From: Paraescarpia echinospica
Lineage: Eukaryota; Annelida; Polychaeta; Sabellida; Siboglinidae
NCBI GenBank assembly: GCA_020002185.1
Contig: CM034532.1
Location: 27,573,805 to 27,637,804, forward strand
Length of the DNA stretch: 64,000 nt
Reading direction: 5' to 3'
Positions 20,640 through 33,474 of the stretch are shown piece by piece. The notes under the pieces were generated by a model that was given only the letters and a program-made list of their open reading frames with translations, ran no database searches and was not told the origin of the DNA. The position numbers were made by a program, and so were the translations under genes. Position 1 is the first letter of the stretch. Each line of letters opens with the position of its first letter.

Positions 20640-21440
20640 ATATATGTTTACTGCAACTTTATGAATGGTATTAAGGCAAGAATAATACTTTTCAATCAGT
20701 AATTCCACTTGTCTATAAATTTTTCTGCACCACCAATTTCTACGATTTATCTCCGCCAAATATAGCCTCGAATCTTGTTGTTGCCTGATGTCTTCCCATT
20801 CTTCATATCTTTTAGCGCTGCTTCCACCTTCCATGGTGTTATCTCTGATACCTGGTAGGCATAGGGAGAAGGCATATAAGCGATGGTCAGTTGTGTCAAT
20901 TTCAACACTTCTAAAGGTACTGTATGATGTAATACTCGAGAACCAGCGACGGGATATCAGGACGTAATGAAGAGTCTTCCTAGTTACACCGTCGTTGCTG
21001 TACCACGTAGGCTGGTGGATTGGTTTACGGGGAAACCATGAGCTGCCGATGCGAAGGTCTGTTGAGGCACAGAAATCCAGTAGTCGCGACCGTTGTCATT
21101 TGCGGGCCCTGAGCAAACAGAGCCACGAATACCGTGACGAGCGGAGTGGTCGGTGCCGATCGAAGCGTTGAGATCACCACTGATGAGATTAATGTCATGG
21201 CGGTTAATTCCGGATACGGCAAGGGAAAGATTGAGCATTGTATTATTCTATTCACGAGTTTCCGCTTGCACTGAGCTCTCGAACTTGAAGTTCTTCTTCC
21301 ACGAAACAAATATTGAAAACATCCAAGTATTCCTCGCAAATATTTTCGAGACAGATGAGGTCGGTCCCGTGGAGCGAGGCAACGAGAATGACCCTGAGAT
21401 TTTTACTCTGTAGCAACAAAATCATACAAATTAAATGCAC
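20640..21440 (-). pseudogene. RTE-like LINE endonuclease part
   Basis: Read on - in shifting frames: LISGDLNASIGTD (about 21180), NDNGRD, and further on a GSSWFP...PTWYSNDG segment, which is the GDxNAxxG to HxxTWxS part of RTE-like endonucleases. Stops and frameshifts are frequent. It should be the 5' half of the element whose 3' half is at 16499-17256. Confidence 0.6.
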
Positions 21441-23394
21441 ATCAGACTGCGTCGCATTCTACGCCTATACTGGATGATGTGGGTGCGCGGGCCAAATATA
21501 CTGCTAAACAAATAAATGCTGGTGTACAATGCTATTGTTGGTTCGTTAATGTTGTATAAGTAGGGAAACTGGGCGGTATTTCGATAATGATCCACAAACT
21601 TGATTTCTGCCGTAAACGCTACCCCCTAACGATACTGGGCATGCGTTGGTCTACAGGGATTTTATACAACGCGCGCTGTGGCATGGAACTGCTGTCAGAG
21701 CGAGGGGGGTGATGCGCATATCCATGTTAGTGCAAGTGTTGCGCAAACCCGAAGATAGCTCTGTAACTGACCTTGCAGTTTGTGGTTAATGCCGAGCTCA
21801 GACCTATGAAGGTGTGACGTCAGACTGCGGACAGGCAGAGACGATAAGAAACTGGGAGAGTAGACAAGACGAGATGGCGTGAATATTTGGGGGATTGTTA
21901 TCGACATTTAGGCTTCAGCCTATTGTTGTCGCAGGAACAACAAATCACCATCATTCATGCTTCACAAATTCCTGTGCAACAACCTCGTCCCACACGATTT
22001 CTATTTCGTATAATTTTGGTTTAAATATTACCATATAACAATGTTACGAAAACGTTTCGTTTTAGCTGGGAAGCTTAATAAACACAGAAACATTAGGTAT
22101 TTAAACACACATAAAATAACCATCATCACTATGGTTGGACATTGTAGTAACAACTTGCTCCAGGGCCCCAATACCCTAAATCCGCCACTGCCTACAATGA
22201 AGAACCGATATCATTAATTAAAAACATGATATTCATACATTTTTATGCACAATGCAAAATTTTTGGATTTAGTCGCTATAAATAGAGTATGTGAACAGAA
22301 TGCAATAGTTGTGTCAAAAACAGAATGTCGCACATAAATTGGCATGAAATGTCGAATCACTTTACCTGTACTTCAAAAGCAACGACCTTTCAATATCTAA
22401 ATAGTTTATGAATGTAACACTTTCGTGTACGAGCCGGTGACAGTTACGTATCTCATTGTTACACAAAAGCATTCATCCCATAAAAGTGAGGCAGAATGAG
22501 TTAATTTGAACGGGATGTCAATAAAGAAAATGTCCCCTTGCGAGATCGAATAACTCCGCGCGGTGTGATAGACAGCGGCGGTTAACTACTGCAGCAAATC
22601 AGCGGCTCTTGTCCATGACTACGAACAGCGCGTGACTCGTGTTGCTAGCCGATCTTCGAAGTAAGACCCGATTTACGTTTTGGACTACAAGGTAAAACTG
22701 CGTTCGTTACCTTATTGTGAAAAGTAAATGAAGTTGTGAAGTATTGTAATAAGAAATCCTTGGTGACGGTTTTAGGCAAAAGTCATATATTTTGGAATTT
22801 TTTTCATTTACGTCAGCAACCTTTCACCTATACAACTACGACAGGATTGCTTTTGAAAATTGTGTCAGTCGCATAAAGAAATGTTGTCTGAATGAACTGG
22901 AGCAACCCTGATGTGAAACTATACACAAGACGACGCCATAGATATGCCACTATGTTGTTCTTCCAATGCACGCCTCGCTTTGTTTATTTGCCACAATAGA
23001 TGTCCACACCAGTTGTCGCCATAAGTATAACCTGAGAATAGTAGCCATATACAAATTTGTTGTGGCGATGACAGACTGATAAATTTAGTAACGTAGTATC
23101 ACTATTTATGTTAGCTGCCAGGTAAACATATACAATGTGGTGTTCTATTTGATTGTATTAATTGACTAGCGGAGGTTCTTGTGTGAAGTTATTAGCCACC
23201 ATGTTCCCGTCCTGTTGTTATCCCTAGAACTGTATGTGTATTGTCGGTGTTTCACGGAGAGAACAACGTTGACAGACGTAGTTGAGTTGGACTAATGCCG
23301 GTCCTCGACGTGGTATGTTCTTGGAATTGTATGGATAAACTTAGTAAACTAAACTCACGGAGAGGTAAACGTTGACAGAGGTTTTAGCTGAGGT
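21441..23394. other. Unassigned non-coding DNA, about 2 kb
   Basis: No domain, RNA gene or clear repeat found on either strand. It is repeated almost unchanged at 38540-40494, with scattered substitutions and one-base indels. Confidence 0.5.
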
Positions 23395-23495
23395 GTCACA
23401 GCGAACGGTGTAAAGAAGGACAACGTAAACGCTATAAAGACGTCCTCAAATCCACCTTAAAAACAAGAGACATAGATCCGAACACACGGGAATCT
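23395..23495 (+). pseudogene. Truncated LINE polyprotein tail
   Basis: Matches the start of the longer fragment at 40495-40812: GQRKRYKDVLKST followed by RDIDPNTRES. It stops abruptly at 23495, where 1037 bp present in the other copy are missing. Only a few tens of codons remain. Confidence 0.6.
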
Positions 23496-23658
23496 TCGCT
23501 CTGCAGTCTGGAGTCTGGCATACTGGCCCCCGCCCGCCTAACAGTGGAACCAGCCAGAAGCCACATCGATTCAGGTGACGCGGGTTCTTTAAATGTTCTG
23601 CTGGAAGTAACCAAGACCCACGTATCTATTTATAGGTTGGCCACGTGTGGGAAGACGT
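23496..23658 (+). pseudogene. 3' remainder of a coiled-coil open frame
   Basis: This copy keeps only the last ~54 codons of the frame described at 41242-41796 (SLCSLESGILAPARLTVEPA and after). Its coiled-coil part is deleted. Confidence 0.5.
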
Positions 23659-23786
23659 AGATTATACTAAGGGTTCTTGGTAATGCCAATAATTTTAGGT
23701 ACCCCTCTAAAATATGTTGATGGACAATCGAAACATTGCGTATACAGTAGTTATATACATATACTGCCACAATTTATGTGCATAAT

Positions 23787-24078
23787 AGTAGTTATAGTGT
23801 TGTCCACAGTACGGGTCATGACCCGAGATCAAAGAGTTTTTCGTTTTTTATAAGTAGAATTTTTGCGTTTTTTAGCAGTCAGAGCACATTCTGAGTCGAA
23901 TGGAATGTTACTTATAAAAAACTTGGAATGTTACTTATAAAAACTTGATTGACAGGTCCACGGAAGAGAGTGTGCCGACATCTAGTGACTAATTAGGTAA
24001 TTAATTAGGTACTAATTAGCAACAAGTGAGTAGTGCATTCACTGAAGGGCAACACCAGCAATAAGTAAAAATAGTAAT
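23787..24078. repeat. Polinton terminal repeat (left, first copy)
   Basis: Starts agtagttatag and matches 41923-42214. The preceding bases, gtgcataat, are the same in both copies. Confidence 0.8.
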
Positions 24079-26188
24079 TCGACATCTAGTGACTAATTAG
24101 GTAATTAATTAGGTACTAATTAGCAACAAGTGAGTAGTGCAATCACTGGAGGGCAGCACTAGCAATAAGTAAAAAATAGTAATTCCCAACTAATTAGCAT
24201 CAATTAGGTATACGGCGGTGTGTGTGAAGTGGGAAAGCTTCTAGGCGCTTCTAGGCTGCATTGTGGTGCCTGGCGGAGCAAAAGATCAGTGAGGTTAATC
24301 GAGCGGCCTAGTTCACGCGGCTCGCTGCAGTGCGGTGCCTGGCGGAGTAGGAGATCAGCGAGGTTAATCGGGTGGCCTAGTTTACACGACTCACTGCCGA
24401 ATAGGATATCGTATGACGGTATGTGGCTGTGCGTTAAGTCTGTGCGGCACGGTTTAACGATGCTGGAGAATTGTTATGGCAGTGTTATAACGCGCTGGAG
24501 TATGTGCGGTGCAGGCAGTGATTGTTGTTTTTTCTTCTCGTGGCTGGTATTCGCTGTCAGAATAAGCTGGCCTTACGCAAGGATATGCGATGAATGTGTT
24601 TGAGCGTTAAGCTAGCTTGTTGCGCGGTGCATGTGTGGAGACGCTTGGCAGTGTCTGCACATTAGTTGGAATATAGACAAATGCTGCAGTTGTTGGTGTG
24701 TCTGCACAGTAACAGCTGTTACTTGTGAAGTGCACATTAGTTGGAATATACATAAATGCTGCGGTTGTTGGATTATTTCGCTAGGCTGTATTGTGATCGT
24801 GTGCATGAGAAGTAGGGCGCCTGTTGTAACGCTGAAATATTGTGTAGGCGTTTGGTAACAGCTGTTATTTGTGCATTAGTTGGAATGCTGCTGTTATGTG
24901 TGCATGAGTTGGAATGCTGCTGCTGGTGGTGGATATTGCGCGAAAAGACACAAACAAACGGTGAGAAATATATAAACTTTATTATAGGCAGGCGGTCACT
25001 GTGGCGGTGGATTGAATGGATGATGAGGTCGGCTAGAAATCTGGTGGCGGTGTCCCGAATCCGTGGCGTCCGGGAGGTTGTAACGGATATCCGAGGTGAA
25101 CTGATAGATGAGTTGGCACGGGTGGTCTAAATGAAGGGGCTAGAAATCTGGGCGTGAAAGTGTTCGATTCTAGGTATTGGGGTATATCATCCTCTGGTGA
25201 GTCTGGTTCGGCGGCTTCATGTATCGTTGGTTGCACGGTTAATGTCGGGAATGAAGTCGGCGTAGGTGATAATACGATTCGGCGGTGTGGTGGGTCGATG
25301 AAGTGAACGCATACCCCCCGTCCCATGGCGTATGTTCGGTGGTAGAGGTCAGGTGATACGACGTACACGTGATGTTTGAATCTGTAAAGATATATAAAGT
25401 TTTGTCAGTTATTGGTAGCGTCGGTGGCTGCGTCGGTAGTGCCGGGAGTGCGTTGGCGTCCCAAATACACCATGCCACCACGCCGATTCTCTCGAGGGGT
25501 CGTATCCAACACAATGATATCGTTTCGACGGATTATGGGCGGTGGTCCAAAACCGTTCCGTCTAGAGGGGACCATAAGGGTTTATCCCCGACCAACGTGA
25601 AGGGCTTCAAACCCCGCAATGAGGCGTCTGTAATTGTGATATGTGAGTGAGTGACATGGAAGGAAAGCAGCTATAGTTATAGTAATCATCAAAGCCCGTA
25701 ATGAGGCGTCTGTAAATAAAGGTAAGATAAATTGTAGTTATTAGAAGGAAAGCAGTTATAGTTATAGTTTGACGGTTATTGGAAGGAAAGCAGTTATAGT
25801 TATAGTAATCAAACCCCGTAATTAGGCGTCTGTAAATAGAGTTAAGATTATTGGAAGGAAAGCCGTTATAGTAAGGAAGATAATGAAGGAAAGCCGTTAT
25901 TTTAGTTAGTATCGTTGAAGGAGGAAACGTACCTTTTTCCGGATTATAGGGGTTGGGCAGCAGCTGCATTATATGTGGCGTTCGCGGTGTGTGGTCTGTA
26001 AATAAAACAAACAAAAAAATTGTTAGTTAGTGACGTTGACAAAGAAAGCAGTTAGAGTAATTTGCAGCAGAAGCAGCAGCAGAGTGGTGTTCATTGTTCT
26101 GCTGCATTGTGAGAAATGAATTGCGCAGTTGTTTTCGCGGTGACGTGTAGCGGCCTAGACACGTACGCGGTAGCCTTACATAAGCGGC

Positions 26189-26209
26189 TGACGTCACTGG
26201 TTATATAAG
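26189..26209 (+). promoter_or_regulatory. CRE plus TATA promoter (first copy)
   Basis: TGACGTCA at 26189-26196 and TATATAAG at 26202-26209, in the same arrangement as at 44327-44347. Confidence 0.55.
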
Positions 26210-26544
26210 GCGCTTATGTAACTGTCTGTAAGTGCCTAAAACTGTAATAAAGGGTGAAATGCGCGTAAACTAAGCGGCCAATAATACAAAGTAGGGCCTG
26301 GAGAATCGTATGGTAAACTTATATTAGAAAATAAAAGCGGCGTTCTGTTTGTGCACTAAACTGACCGAGAGTTTTTTCAGTTCTAGTAAACTTGTAAGAA
26401 TCGGCTGTTTTTTGGCGCGCGTGCGCGAGCGCACGGTGACCATGCGCGAAGCGATTATAAATAGGGTCGGGCGGAGAACGCCTATGTATTGTCGGTGTGG
26501 TAACGTTGTGTTGTTGCAGTTGCAGAGCGTTGTAGTTGTTGATC

Positions 26545-27255
26545 ATGGTTCCGCCGCCGCCTGTTCACGGAGAGGTCCTGAAGAAAACGAAGTCGAAGGT
26601 GCCAACTGGCGCAGCGGCGTCCTGCGGCAAAATTAAAGCCCCTTCAGCGGCCGCTACGAAGGGGTCGTCGAATCCGGCTCTCGACGCAGAGCCTACTATG
26701 TCGAAGTCGTCTCTCGACGCAGTGGTGAGTGCGGTCGAGCCGACGACCGAGGTAACTCTGAAAGAGTTTGTGCTGGCCCCCGATGGAACGTATCAGATTA
26801 TTACACCCGTACAAATCGTTGGCGTTGCATGGAAAAATAAATGCACGTACGTCGGCTGTCACGCTTGTAAGAGCAAAGTGCGAGGCCTTGAAAGCGGTAG
26901 TATGGTGTGCGCAGTACATGGCGTGCAGGCGAAGCCGAAGACGTATTTTTCGGTTCGCATCCTGTTGGAAGGGCATGGCGGCGACGACGACGACGCTGAG
27001 GCTGGTATCTGGCTTACACTGTTCGACGAAGCGATATCGTCGATCGGCGATTTCGATGCCGACTACGTGGCTAGCATGTTATCAGAGCAGTTGCGCAACA
27101 GTTTTGTAGCTAGCCTGACCGGCACAGTACTGGAGGTGACCGTGCACAAGGTCGTATGGGGCGGAATTCTGGACACGTACACTGTCCGGGATGTGAGGGT
27201 CGTGTCGAAGAAGGCGAGTGAAAATGAAGCGCGCGCGCACGATGTTCACCCTTGA
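26545..27255 (+). CDS. RPA-like ssDNA-binding protein (first copy)
   Basis: Same protein as at 44684-45394, with few changes (last residue Pro instead of Ser). The ATG at 26545 is chosen because the earlier in-frame codons are not ATG. The zinc-ribbon pattern (CTYVGCHACKSKV ... VCAVHG) and following OB-fold-like strands are intact. See the second copy for the full description. Confidence 0.75.
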   Translation: MVPPPPVHGEVLKKTKSKVPTGAAASCGKIKAPSAAATKGSSNPALDAEPTMSKSSLDAVVSAVEPTTEVTLKEFVLAPDGTYQIITPVQIVGVAWKNKCTYVGCHACKSKVRGLESGSMVCAVHGVQAKPKTYFSVRILLEGHGGDDDDAEAGIWLTLFDEAISSIGDFDADYVASMLSEQLRNSFVASLTGTVLEVTVHKVVWGGILDTYTVRDVRVVSKKASENEARAHDVHP

Positions 27256-27288
27256 ATGACTAACGATTGGTGTTTGTTGCGTCTGTAG

Positions 27289-27653
27289 GACGCTGTAATC
27301 GCCGCTGCTTTGCGCAGCATCATTGATGAGAGCTCGCCCCCAGCCGAGAAGCGCGCTAAAACGGAAACGCCGCCGCCGCCTCCTCTTCCGCTCCTCACTG
27401 ATGAAGACACGCAGACCATTCCTCCTCCCTCGCTGGCGAGAGAAGCGTCGATGTATCGGCCTTCGAACACCGCTGAAGCTCCGACGTACGTTACATTGAG
27501 TCCGGTGGTGCCGACAACAACAGCATCACTGCCATCACCACGTCTGGACGTGTTGTCTGTGTCTTCGGACGACTTTATACCGTGGGCCCGCGACAAAAAG
27601 CCAGTGATCGTGGGCACCCTCCAAGCCGACTCGGAGTGGAGCGTCCTCCATTC
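27289..27653 (+). CDS. Second exon of the RPA-like gene, truncated by gap
   Basis: Open from an acceptor (cgtctgtag) at 27288 to the N run. It corresponds to 45428-45792. An in-frame TAG directly before the exon means it can only be reached by splicing. Confidence 0.6.
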
Positions 27654-28653
27654 NNNNNNNNNNNNNNNNNNNNNNNNNNNNNNNNNNNNNNNNNNNNNNN
27701 NNNNNNNNNNNNNNNNNNNNNNNNNNNNNNNNNNNNNNNNNNNNNNNNNNNNNNNNNNNNNNNNNNNNNNNNNNNNNNNNNNNNNNNNNNNNNNNNNNNN
27801 NNNNNNNNNNNNNNNNNNNNNNNNNNNNNNNNNNNNNNNNNNNNNNNNNNNNNNNNNNNNNNNNNNNNNNNNNNNNNNNNNNNNNNNNNNNNNNNNNNNN
27901 NNNNNNNNNNNNNNNNNNNNNNNNNNNNNNNNNNNNNNNNNNNNNNNNNNNNNNNNNNNNNNNNNNNNNNNNNNNNNNNNNNNNNNNNNNNNNNNNNNNN
28001 NNNNNNNNNNNNNNNNNNNNNNNNNNNNNNNNNNNNNNNNNNNNNNNNNNNNNNNNNNNNNNNNNNNNNNNNNNNNNNNNNNNNNNNNNNNNNNNNNNNN
28101 NNNNNNNNNNNNNNNNNNNNNNNNNNNNNNNNNNNNNNNNNNNNNNNNNNNNNNNNNNNNNNNNNNNNNNNNNNNNNNNNNNNNNNNNNNNNNNNNNNNN
28201 NNNNNNNNNNNNNNNNNNNNNNNNNNNNNNNNNNNNNNNNNNNNNNNNNNNNNNNNNNNNNNNNNNNNNNNNNNNNNNNNNNNNNNNNNNNNNNNNNNNN
28301 NNNNNNNNNNNNNNNNNNNNNNNNNNNNNNNNNNNNNNNNNNNNNNNNNNNNNNNNNNNNNNNNNNNNNNNNNNNNNNNNNNNNNNNNNNNNNNNNNNNN
28401 NNNNNNNNNNNNNNNNNNNNNNNNNNNNNNNNNNNNNNNNNNNNNNNNNNNNNNNNNNNNNNNNNNNNNNNNNNNNNNNNNNNNNNNNNNNNNNNNNNNN
28501 NNNNNNNNNNNNNNNNNNNNNNNNNNNNNNNNNNNNNNNNNNNNNNNNNNNNNNNNNNNNNNNNNNNNNNNNNNNNNNNNNNNNNNNNNNNNNNNNNNNN
28601 NNNNNNNNNNNNNNNNNNNNNNNNNNNNNNNNNNNNNNNNNNNNNNNNNNNNN
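27654..28653. other. Assembly gap, exactly 1000 N
   Basis: A round-number N run separating the end of one copy (inside the Polinton) from the start of the next (inside the LINE). Its true length is unknown. Any open frame reported through it is meaningless. Confidence 0.99.
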
Positions 28654-29481
28654 AGACGAGGGAGAGAGTAGTCAACGCATTAGTGACATCAAGGCTCGAC
28701 TACTGCAACTCCCTCCTGTACGGCACCATGGACAAGAACTTTGTACGGTTACAGCGTGTCCAAAACTCTGCAGCCAGAATGATCGTGCGAGTGCCCAAAT
28801 ACGCAAGCATCACGGCGGTGCTCCAAGACCTACATTGGCTGCCGGTACGAGAACGCGTTCGTTTCAAGGTCCTGGTATTCGTGCACAGAGCTGTCAACAA
28901 GTGTGGGCCCGTGTACCTGACCGAGTTTGTCTGCCTCTACGTGCCCACCAGGTCCCTTCGGTCAACGGGAAATCGTCAACTTGCGAGACCGCGAACAAGA
29001 TGCAAAGTCGGAGACGCGAGTTTTATGGCAGCAGCTCCGGACCTCTGGAACGATTTACCCACATCAATGCGTGAACTAAACAATGAAGCAGCTTTTAAAA
29101 GCGCATTAAAAACACTCTATTTTAATCGATATTTTAACTCCACCAGCCGCAGCAGTCCCGGATCTGCGGAGTGATCTACTTGTTTTCAATGCATGTAATG
29201 AACACTGACACTTTTAAGAGCACTTTTAAACACTCTCTTTTAATCAATATTTTAACTGCAATTGTGACTTTTAGACTTGGCATTAAGCTTTTATCAATTA
29301 TCTTTTGTTTACATAACATGATAATACTAATATTTAAAGATATTTGTTTTTAATATCATTTTTTAAATTTAATTAATTACTTTTTGGATTTATTACTATT
29401 TTACATGTAAAGCGCCTTGAATAGTTTCTAACTAGAGTTGACGCTATATAAGTATATTTATTTATTTTATTTATTTATTTA
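28654..29481 (+). mobile_element. CR1/L2-group LINE, 3' part (second copy)
   Basis: Begins in the RT C-terminal region (TRERVVNALVTSRLDYCN), stays open to the stop at 29172-29174, then shows the same 3' UTR, stem and (ATTT)n tail. The 5' portion lies in the gap or is unassembled. Observed changes include PVLQ to AVLQ and SEFV to TEFV. Confidence 0.9.
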
Positions 29482-29864
29482 TTTGTTGAATCTTGCCTTT
29501 TCCGAACCTTGCTTTTTTTTAATCACACGTTCATTCGTCACCCATACCCCTCATGTTCCACCCATCCACCCATCACTTGCCCGCCTTCTTCATTATTCTC
29601 TTAAATCTACGAGAGCACGTTGTAAAACGACTTCTTCTTGAAGCAATAAAGATTGGGTTACGTGTTATGTTTCTCTCTGAGTTGCCACAAATTACAGCTA
29701 CGTAATGTTCTCTTCACAGCTATTTTCTGGTCTTCGTCGTTTGTTCCCTTTCCCGGGGTTTGTCAGGTGATATTTGTTGTTTTTTTGTTTTCCTTTGAAG
29801 GCATCCTAACAAATTAATGTGTCAATAACTTCAACAGCAACAGAATTGGATTCGAACGAAACCG

Positions 29865-29900
<36 letters not shown>

Positions 29901-30109
29901 TGTTACGTGATGTGCGCTGATGTATATTGGCTGTCGTGGGAATGGGTACTTGGCCACATAGTTGATATAAACGTACGTATTAGATCTTCGTTCATATTAG
30001 ACGTTTGTGTTTAGTCGGGACGTTACATTTAGATTTAACAGCTCTGCATTTGGACGTACGCAAGATGCACGACACCAAGCAAACATACACGGACATCAAG
30101 ACACAGAGA
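29482..30109. other. Non-coding interval (second copy of 12382-13009)
   Basis: Collinear with the first copy, including the (TA)n tract at 29866-29902. No gene. Confidence 0.6.
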
Positions 30110-30151
30110 CACAGCACACGCGCACACACGCGCACACACACACACACCAAG

Positions 30152-30195
<44 letters not shown>

Positions 30196-30357
30196 ATACA
30201 CCCACACATCCACACACCCACACACCCACACACGCACACACGTACACACGCACACGTGCGCACACGCGCACACTAAGGCACACACACACCCACACGTGCG
30301 CACACGCGCACACACACACACACACGCACACACACATACACACGCACACGCGCACAA
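30110..30357. repeat. (CA)n microsatellite (second copy)
   Basis: Allelic to 13010-13246 but longer in its first half, with a long pure CA run near 30155-30192 and a rearranged second half. Confidence 0.9.
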
Positions 30358-32057
30358 GTTAAGTTAACCATATAAGGCTTATTTTGCACTTCCTGCTCGT
30401 GGTTGGGCGAAGGCCTCGGCATGTCGTTTCCAAATCTGCCTGTCTTGCGCTATCCTCTGCCAGATTGTGCCCTTCCCATTACCAGAAATTCCGAGACAAA
30501 CCAATTACGCATGCGTCACCGCTGCACCCTTCCCGCGCGCGGCGGCGATATTAATTTGCATTATGCGCCAAAGACAAACGCGCATGGCGCGCGGGGAAAG
30601 CACCCAACCACATTTGCCCACCCCACATCTGATCCGTGGGTATCTTCTGCATATACTGTAAAAAAAGTAATCGAAATGGGAGAAAATATTTTTATTAACA
30701 TCCTATGCATGATTTGCCTCTGTTTGCAATGTAAAATGGCAGGAAAAGGTCGAATATCTTAAGGAAATAGCACGTTCAAAAGCCTATATATGAAATGCTT
30801 GAGCAGACCGGTCACCTGCCGACACCACATCTGATCCGTAAGTATCTTCAGCATACACTGTGAAAATATAATAGAAGTCGGAGAAATATTTTTTTTAACA
30901 TCCATGATATTTGGTGTGAAAACCTGGCTCTCAACATTGGGGACTGTGTATCCCTCGTGACTCGGAGATCACGTTAATTACGGTCCCGTCTCAATTTGGG
31001 ACGTAAAAGAACCATTGAGGATGACAAGCACCCTGGCAGAGACCACCCTCAGTGCCAGCATATAAAGGTCGGTTTGGCGATAATGTTCTGAAAAAGACTG
31101 ACTAGTTGAACGAGATCTCATAAGACCATTACATTTTAACCACAATAATACAGACTAGTCAGTTAATAGAACGTTGCCGAGCGCTTGAAACAACTAGAAC
31201 TAGAATTACAGCATAAGAAGCATTTACGTAAACTTTAGTATGAAGGTTTCACATATACGTTCAGAAGTAGGTACATGTATGAATTGTGAAATGCTAGAGC
31301 AGACAGGTCATCTGTCGGCCCAGCGTTCGATCCGTAGGTATCTTCGGCATCTTCGGCATCTTCGGCCTAAAATCTGAAAATATCATCGGAATCGGAGACA
31401 TTTTTTTGTTAACATCCTATGTTTGAAGGATTAGTCCTATGTTGGCAGTGTTGACCCTAAATAGTAATAATAGATTAGATAACTTCAGTAACCAGCATTT
31501 TCAAACGCCTATATGAAATGCTGGCATATGTCGGTCAGTTGCCGACATACACACTAGTTTCCAGCACAATGTAATACCAACACATGAAGTTTCAAGGCAG
31601 CTGGACGAAAAATGTTGGTTTCATGGTGATCTGAAAGGTAGGTTGAAATTACGGTAAAGGTACGATATATGTCACTCGTTCATACATTCCATAGGAGTCG
31701 GAAGTGGTTATGGGGGTTAAGCTCACCATTATTTTGAGTGGATGGTTAAGCAACACCTCAAGTATTTTGTGAATTTGGAAATATTTCCACGCTTCGAAAG
31801 TAATGCTCGACAGCAGCGAGTGCTGAAGTTCCGGCTCAGACCCCGATATACAACTTGTTCCGACTACTATGCATTTACTTGCTGTTCTTCTAATAGAATA
31901 AATTAGAAGGTTTGCTATCCGTCAACTGTAGTTTAATAGCCCGAAACATTGTACGCAATTTGTATTTCACCCCACGAAATATTCGATATATCTGTCAACA
32001 GTCAGATGTATATGTAGTAAAATAGTACTCGCTGTTGCCTCTCATTAACATTTATTG
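30358..32057. other. Non-coding interval with diverged repeats (second copy)
   Basis: Collinear with 13247-14939, including the ~120-bp dispersed repeats. One small insertion near 30702 and scattered substitutions. No gene. Confidence 0.6.
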
Positions 32058-32548
32058 CAGAGCCAGACGTCCCTACCGTTGATGTGTTTGGTACATACGG
32101 TCTTTACACACACGACATGACAGGTCTTGCAGAGCTAGACGTCCCTACAGTTGATGAGCTTGGTTCCTACGGTCCTTACACACACGACATGACAGGTCTT
32201 GCAGAGCTAGACGTCCCTACAGTTGATGAGCTTGGTTCCTACGGTCCTTACACACACGACATGACAGGTCTTGCAGAGCCAGACGTCCCTACCGTTGATG
32301 AGCTTGGTTCCTACGGTCCTTACGCACACGACATGACAGGTCTTGCAGAGCCAGACGTCCCTACCGTTGATGAGCTTGGTTCCTACGGTCCTTACGCACA
32401 CGACATGACAGGTCTTGCAGAGCTTGACGTCCCTACCGTTGATGAGCTTGGTTCCTACGGTCTTTACACACACGACATGACAGGTCTTGCAGAGCCAGAC
32501 GTCCCTACCGCTGATGAGCTTGGTTCCTACGGTCCTTACGCACACGAA
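32058..32548 (+). repeat. 72-bp minisatellite, about 7 units (second copy)
   Basis: Same unit and register as 14940-15570 but two units shorter (144 bp), still open on + and -. The first units and the last unit (with TADELG) are shared; the missing units are internal. Confidence 0.85.
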
Positions 32549-33474
32549 GTCTTGCTAATAAGTATATATAGTAATGACTATTAACCGGTAACTGGTCCCG
32601 GGTAACGGATATACGACGTTCCTTTAAATGTTCGGGTGCTTCAAAGACTGAGTTAATAAATATTTCTCCTCTCACTTATGTTACAACATTGGAGCTTAAC
32701 TTTGCTCTACAAAATGATTACTATACAGCATCACGTTTGTAAAACCTCTCATTTTAAATATATAAGTAGTTTTAATTGTGTGTTTAATTTGTCAAATTAT
32801 AAATGGAGAATATTAATTACAGCAAATTTCTAAAAACTATATACACGATATATTCAAATTACATTGATGTTCATAATATACAATAGTTTTTTGTGCACTT
32901 TTGATTATGACATTTATTAATAATCTTTAAAAAATGTGTCCTCTTCAAAGCACATAACTAAAAAAAATCTTAAATTAAGAAAAGGAAACATCTTTATTGG
33001 TGGTACTATGTCAATTACTCTGCTATTTTCACTAGATATTTAGAGAAAAATATGGATAGTACATGGCTGTAACATAGAAAGTTTTACTATATTATCAACT
33101 AATTCATTCTGGATTCAAGAACAAATCTAAATACCATAAACATAACGTATTCCACTAATTCCGATATATCAAAGCAACAGTAAGGATTATATTACTCATG
33201 TCTGATGTAGTAGTGAATTCTGATTAAAAAAAACTCATTGTAAGCGCGGGCGATGAATACATGACTTAAATGTGTCTTTTATGCGTGTACCGATCGTGCG
33301 ATGTGCAGGCGACGCTTTATTTGGCCACGTGTTGCCACACAAAAACAATTAGTGCGTTGCGCTGGTAAAAAACAATTAGACGATTGGCACGAACCTAGCG
33401 TCTACGAAAGCTCGGTGTTTCTGGCAATGCAGTACTCGTCTAGTTCGTCTCTCCACCGTCTCGCCGGTCTTCCT
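32549..33474. other. AT-rich non-coding interval (second copy)
   Basis: Collinear with 15571-16498. A small change near 33365 (cgctggtaaaaaac for cgctgcgacaaaaac) opens a spurious 64-codon frame on +. Confidence 0.6.

Larger units (their letters stand above)
23787..27653 (+). mobile_element. Polinton left arm, first copy, cut by the assembly gap
   Basis: Near-identical to 41923-45792: terminal inverted repeat, repeat-rich leader, promoter block, RPA-like gene and the start of its second exon. It ends at the N run in mid-exon. Differences are scattered substitutions and small indels, as expected of the second haplotype of the same insertion. Confidence 0.85.

Noticed and set aside
27310..29174. 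Long frames running through the N block
   Set aside because: They are created by reading 1000 unknown bases as sense codons.
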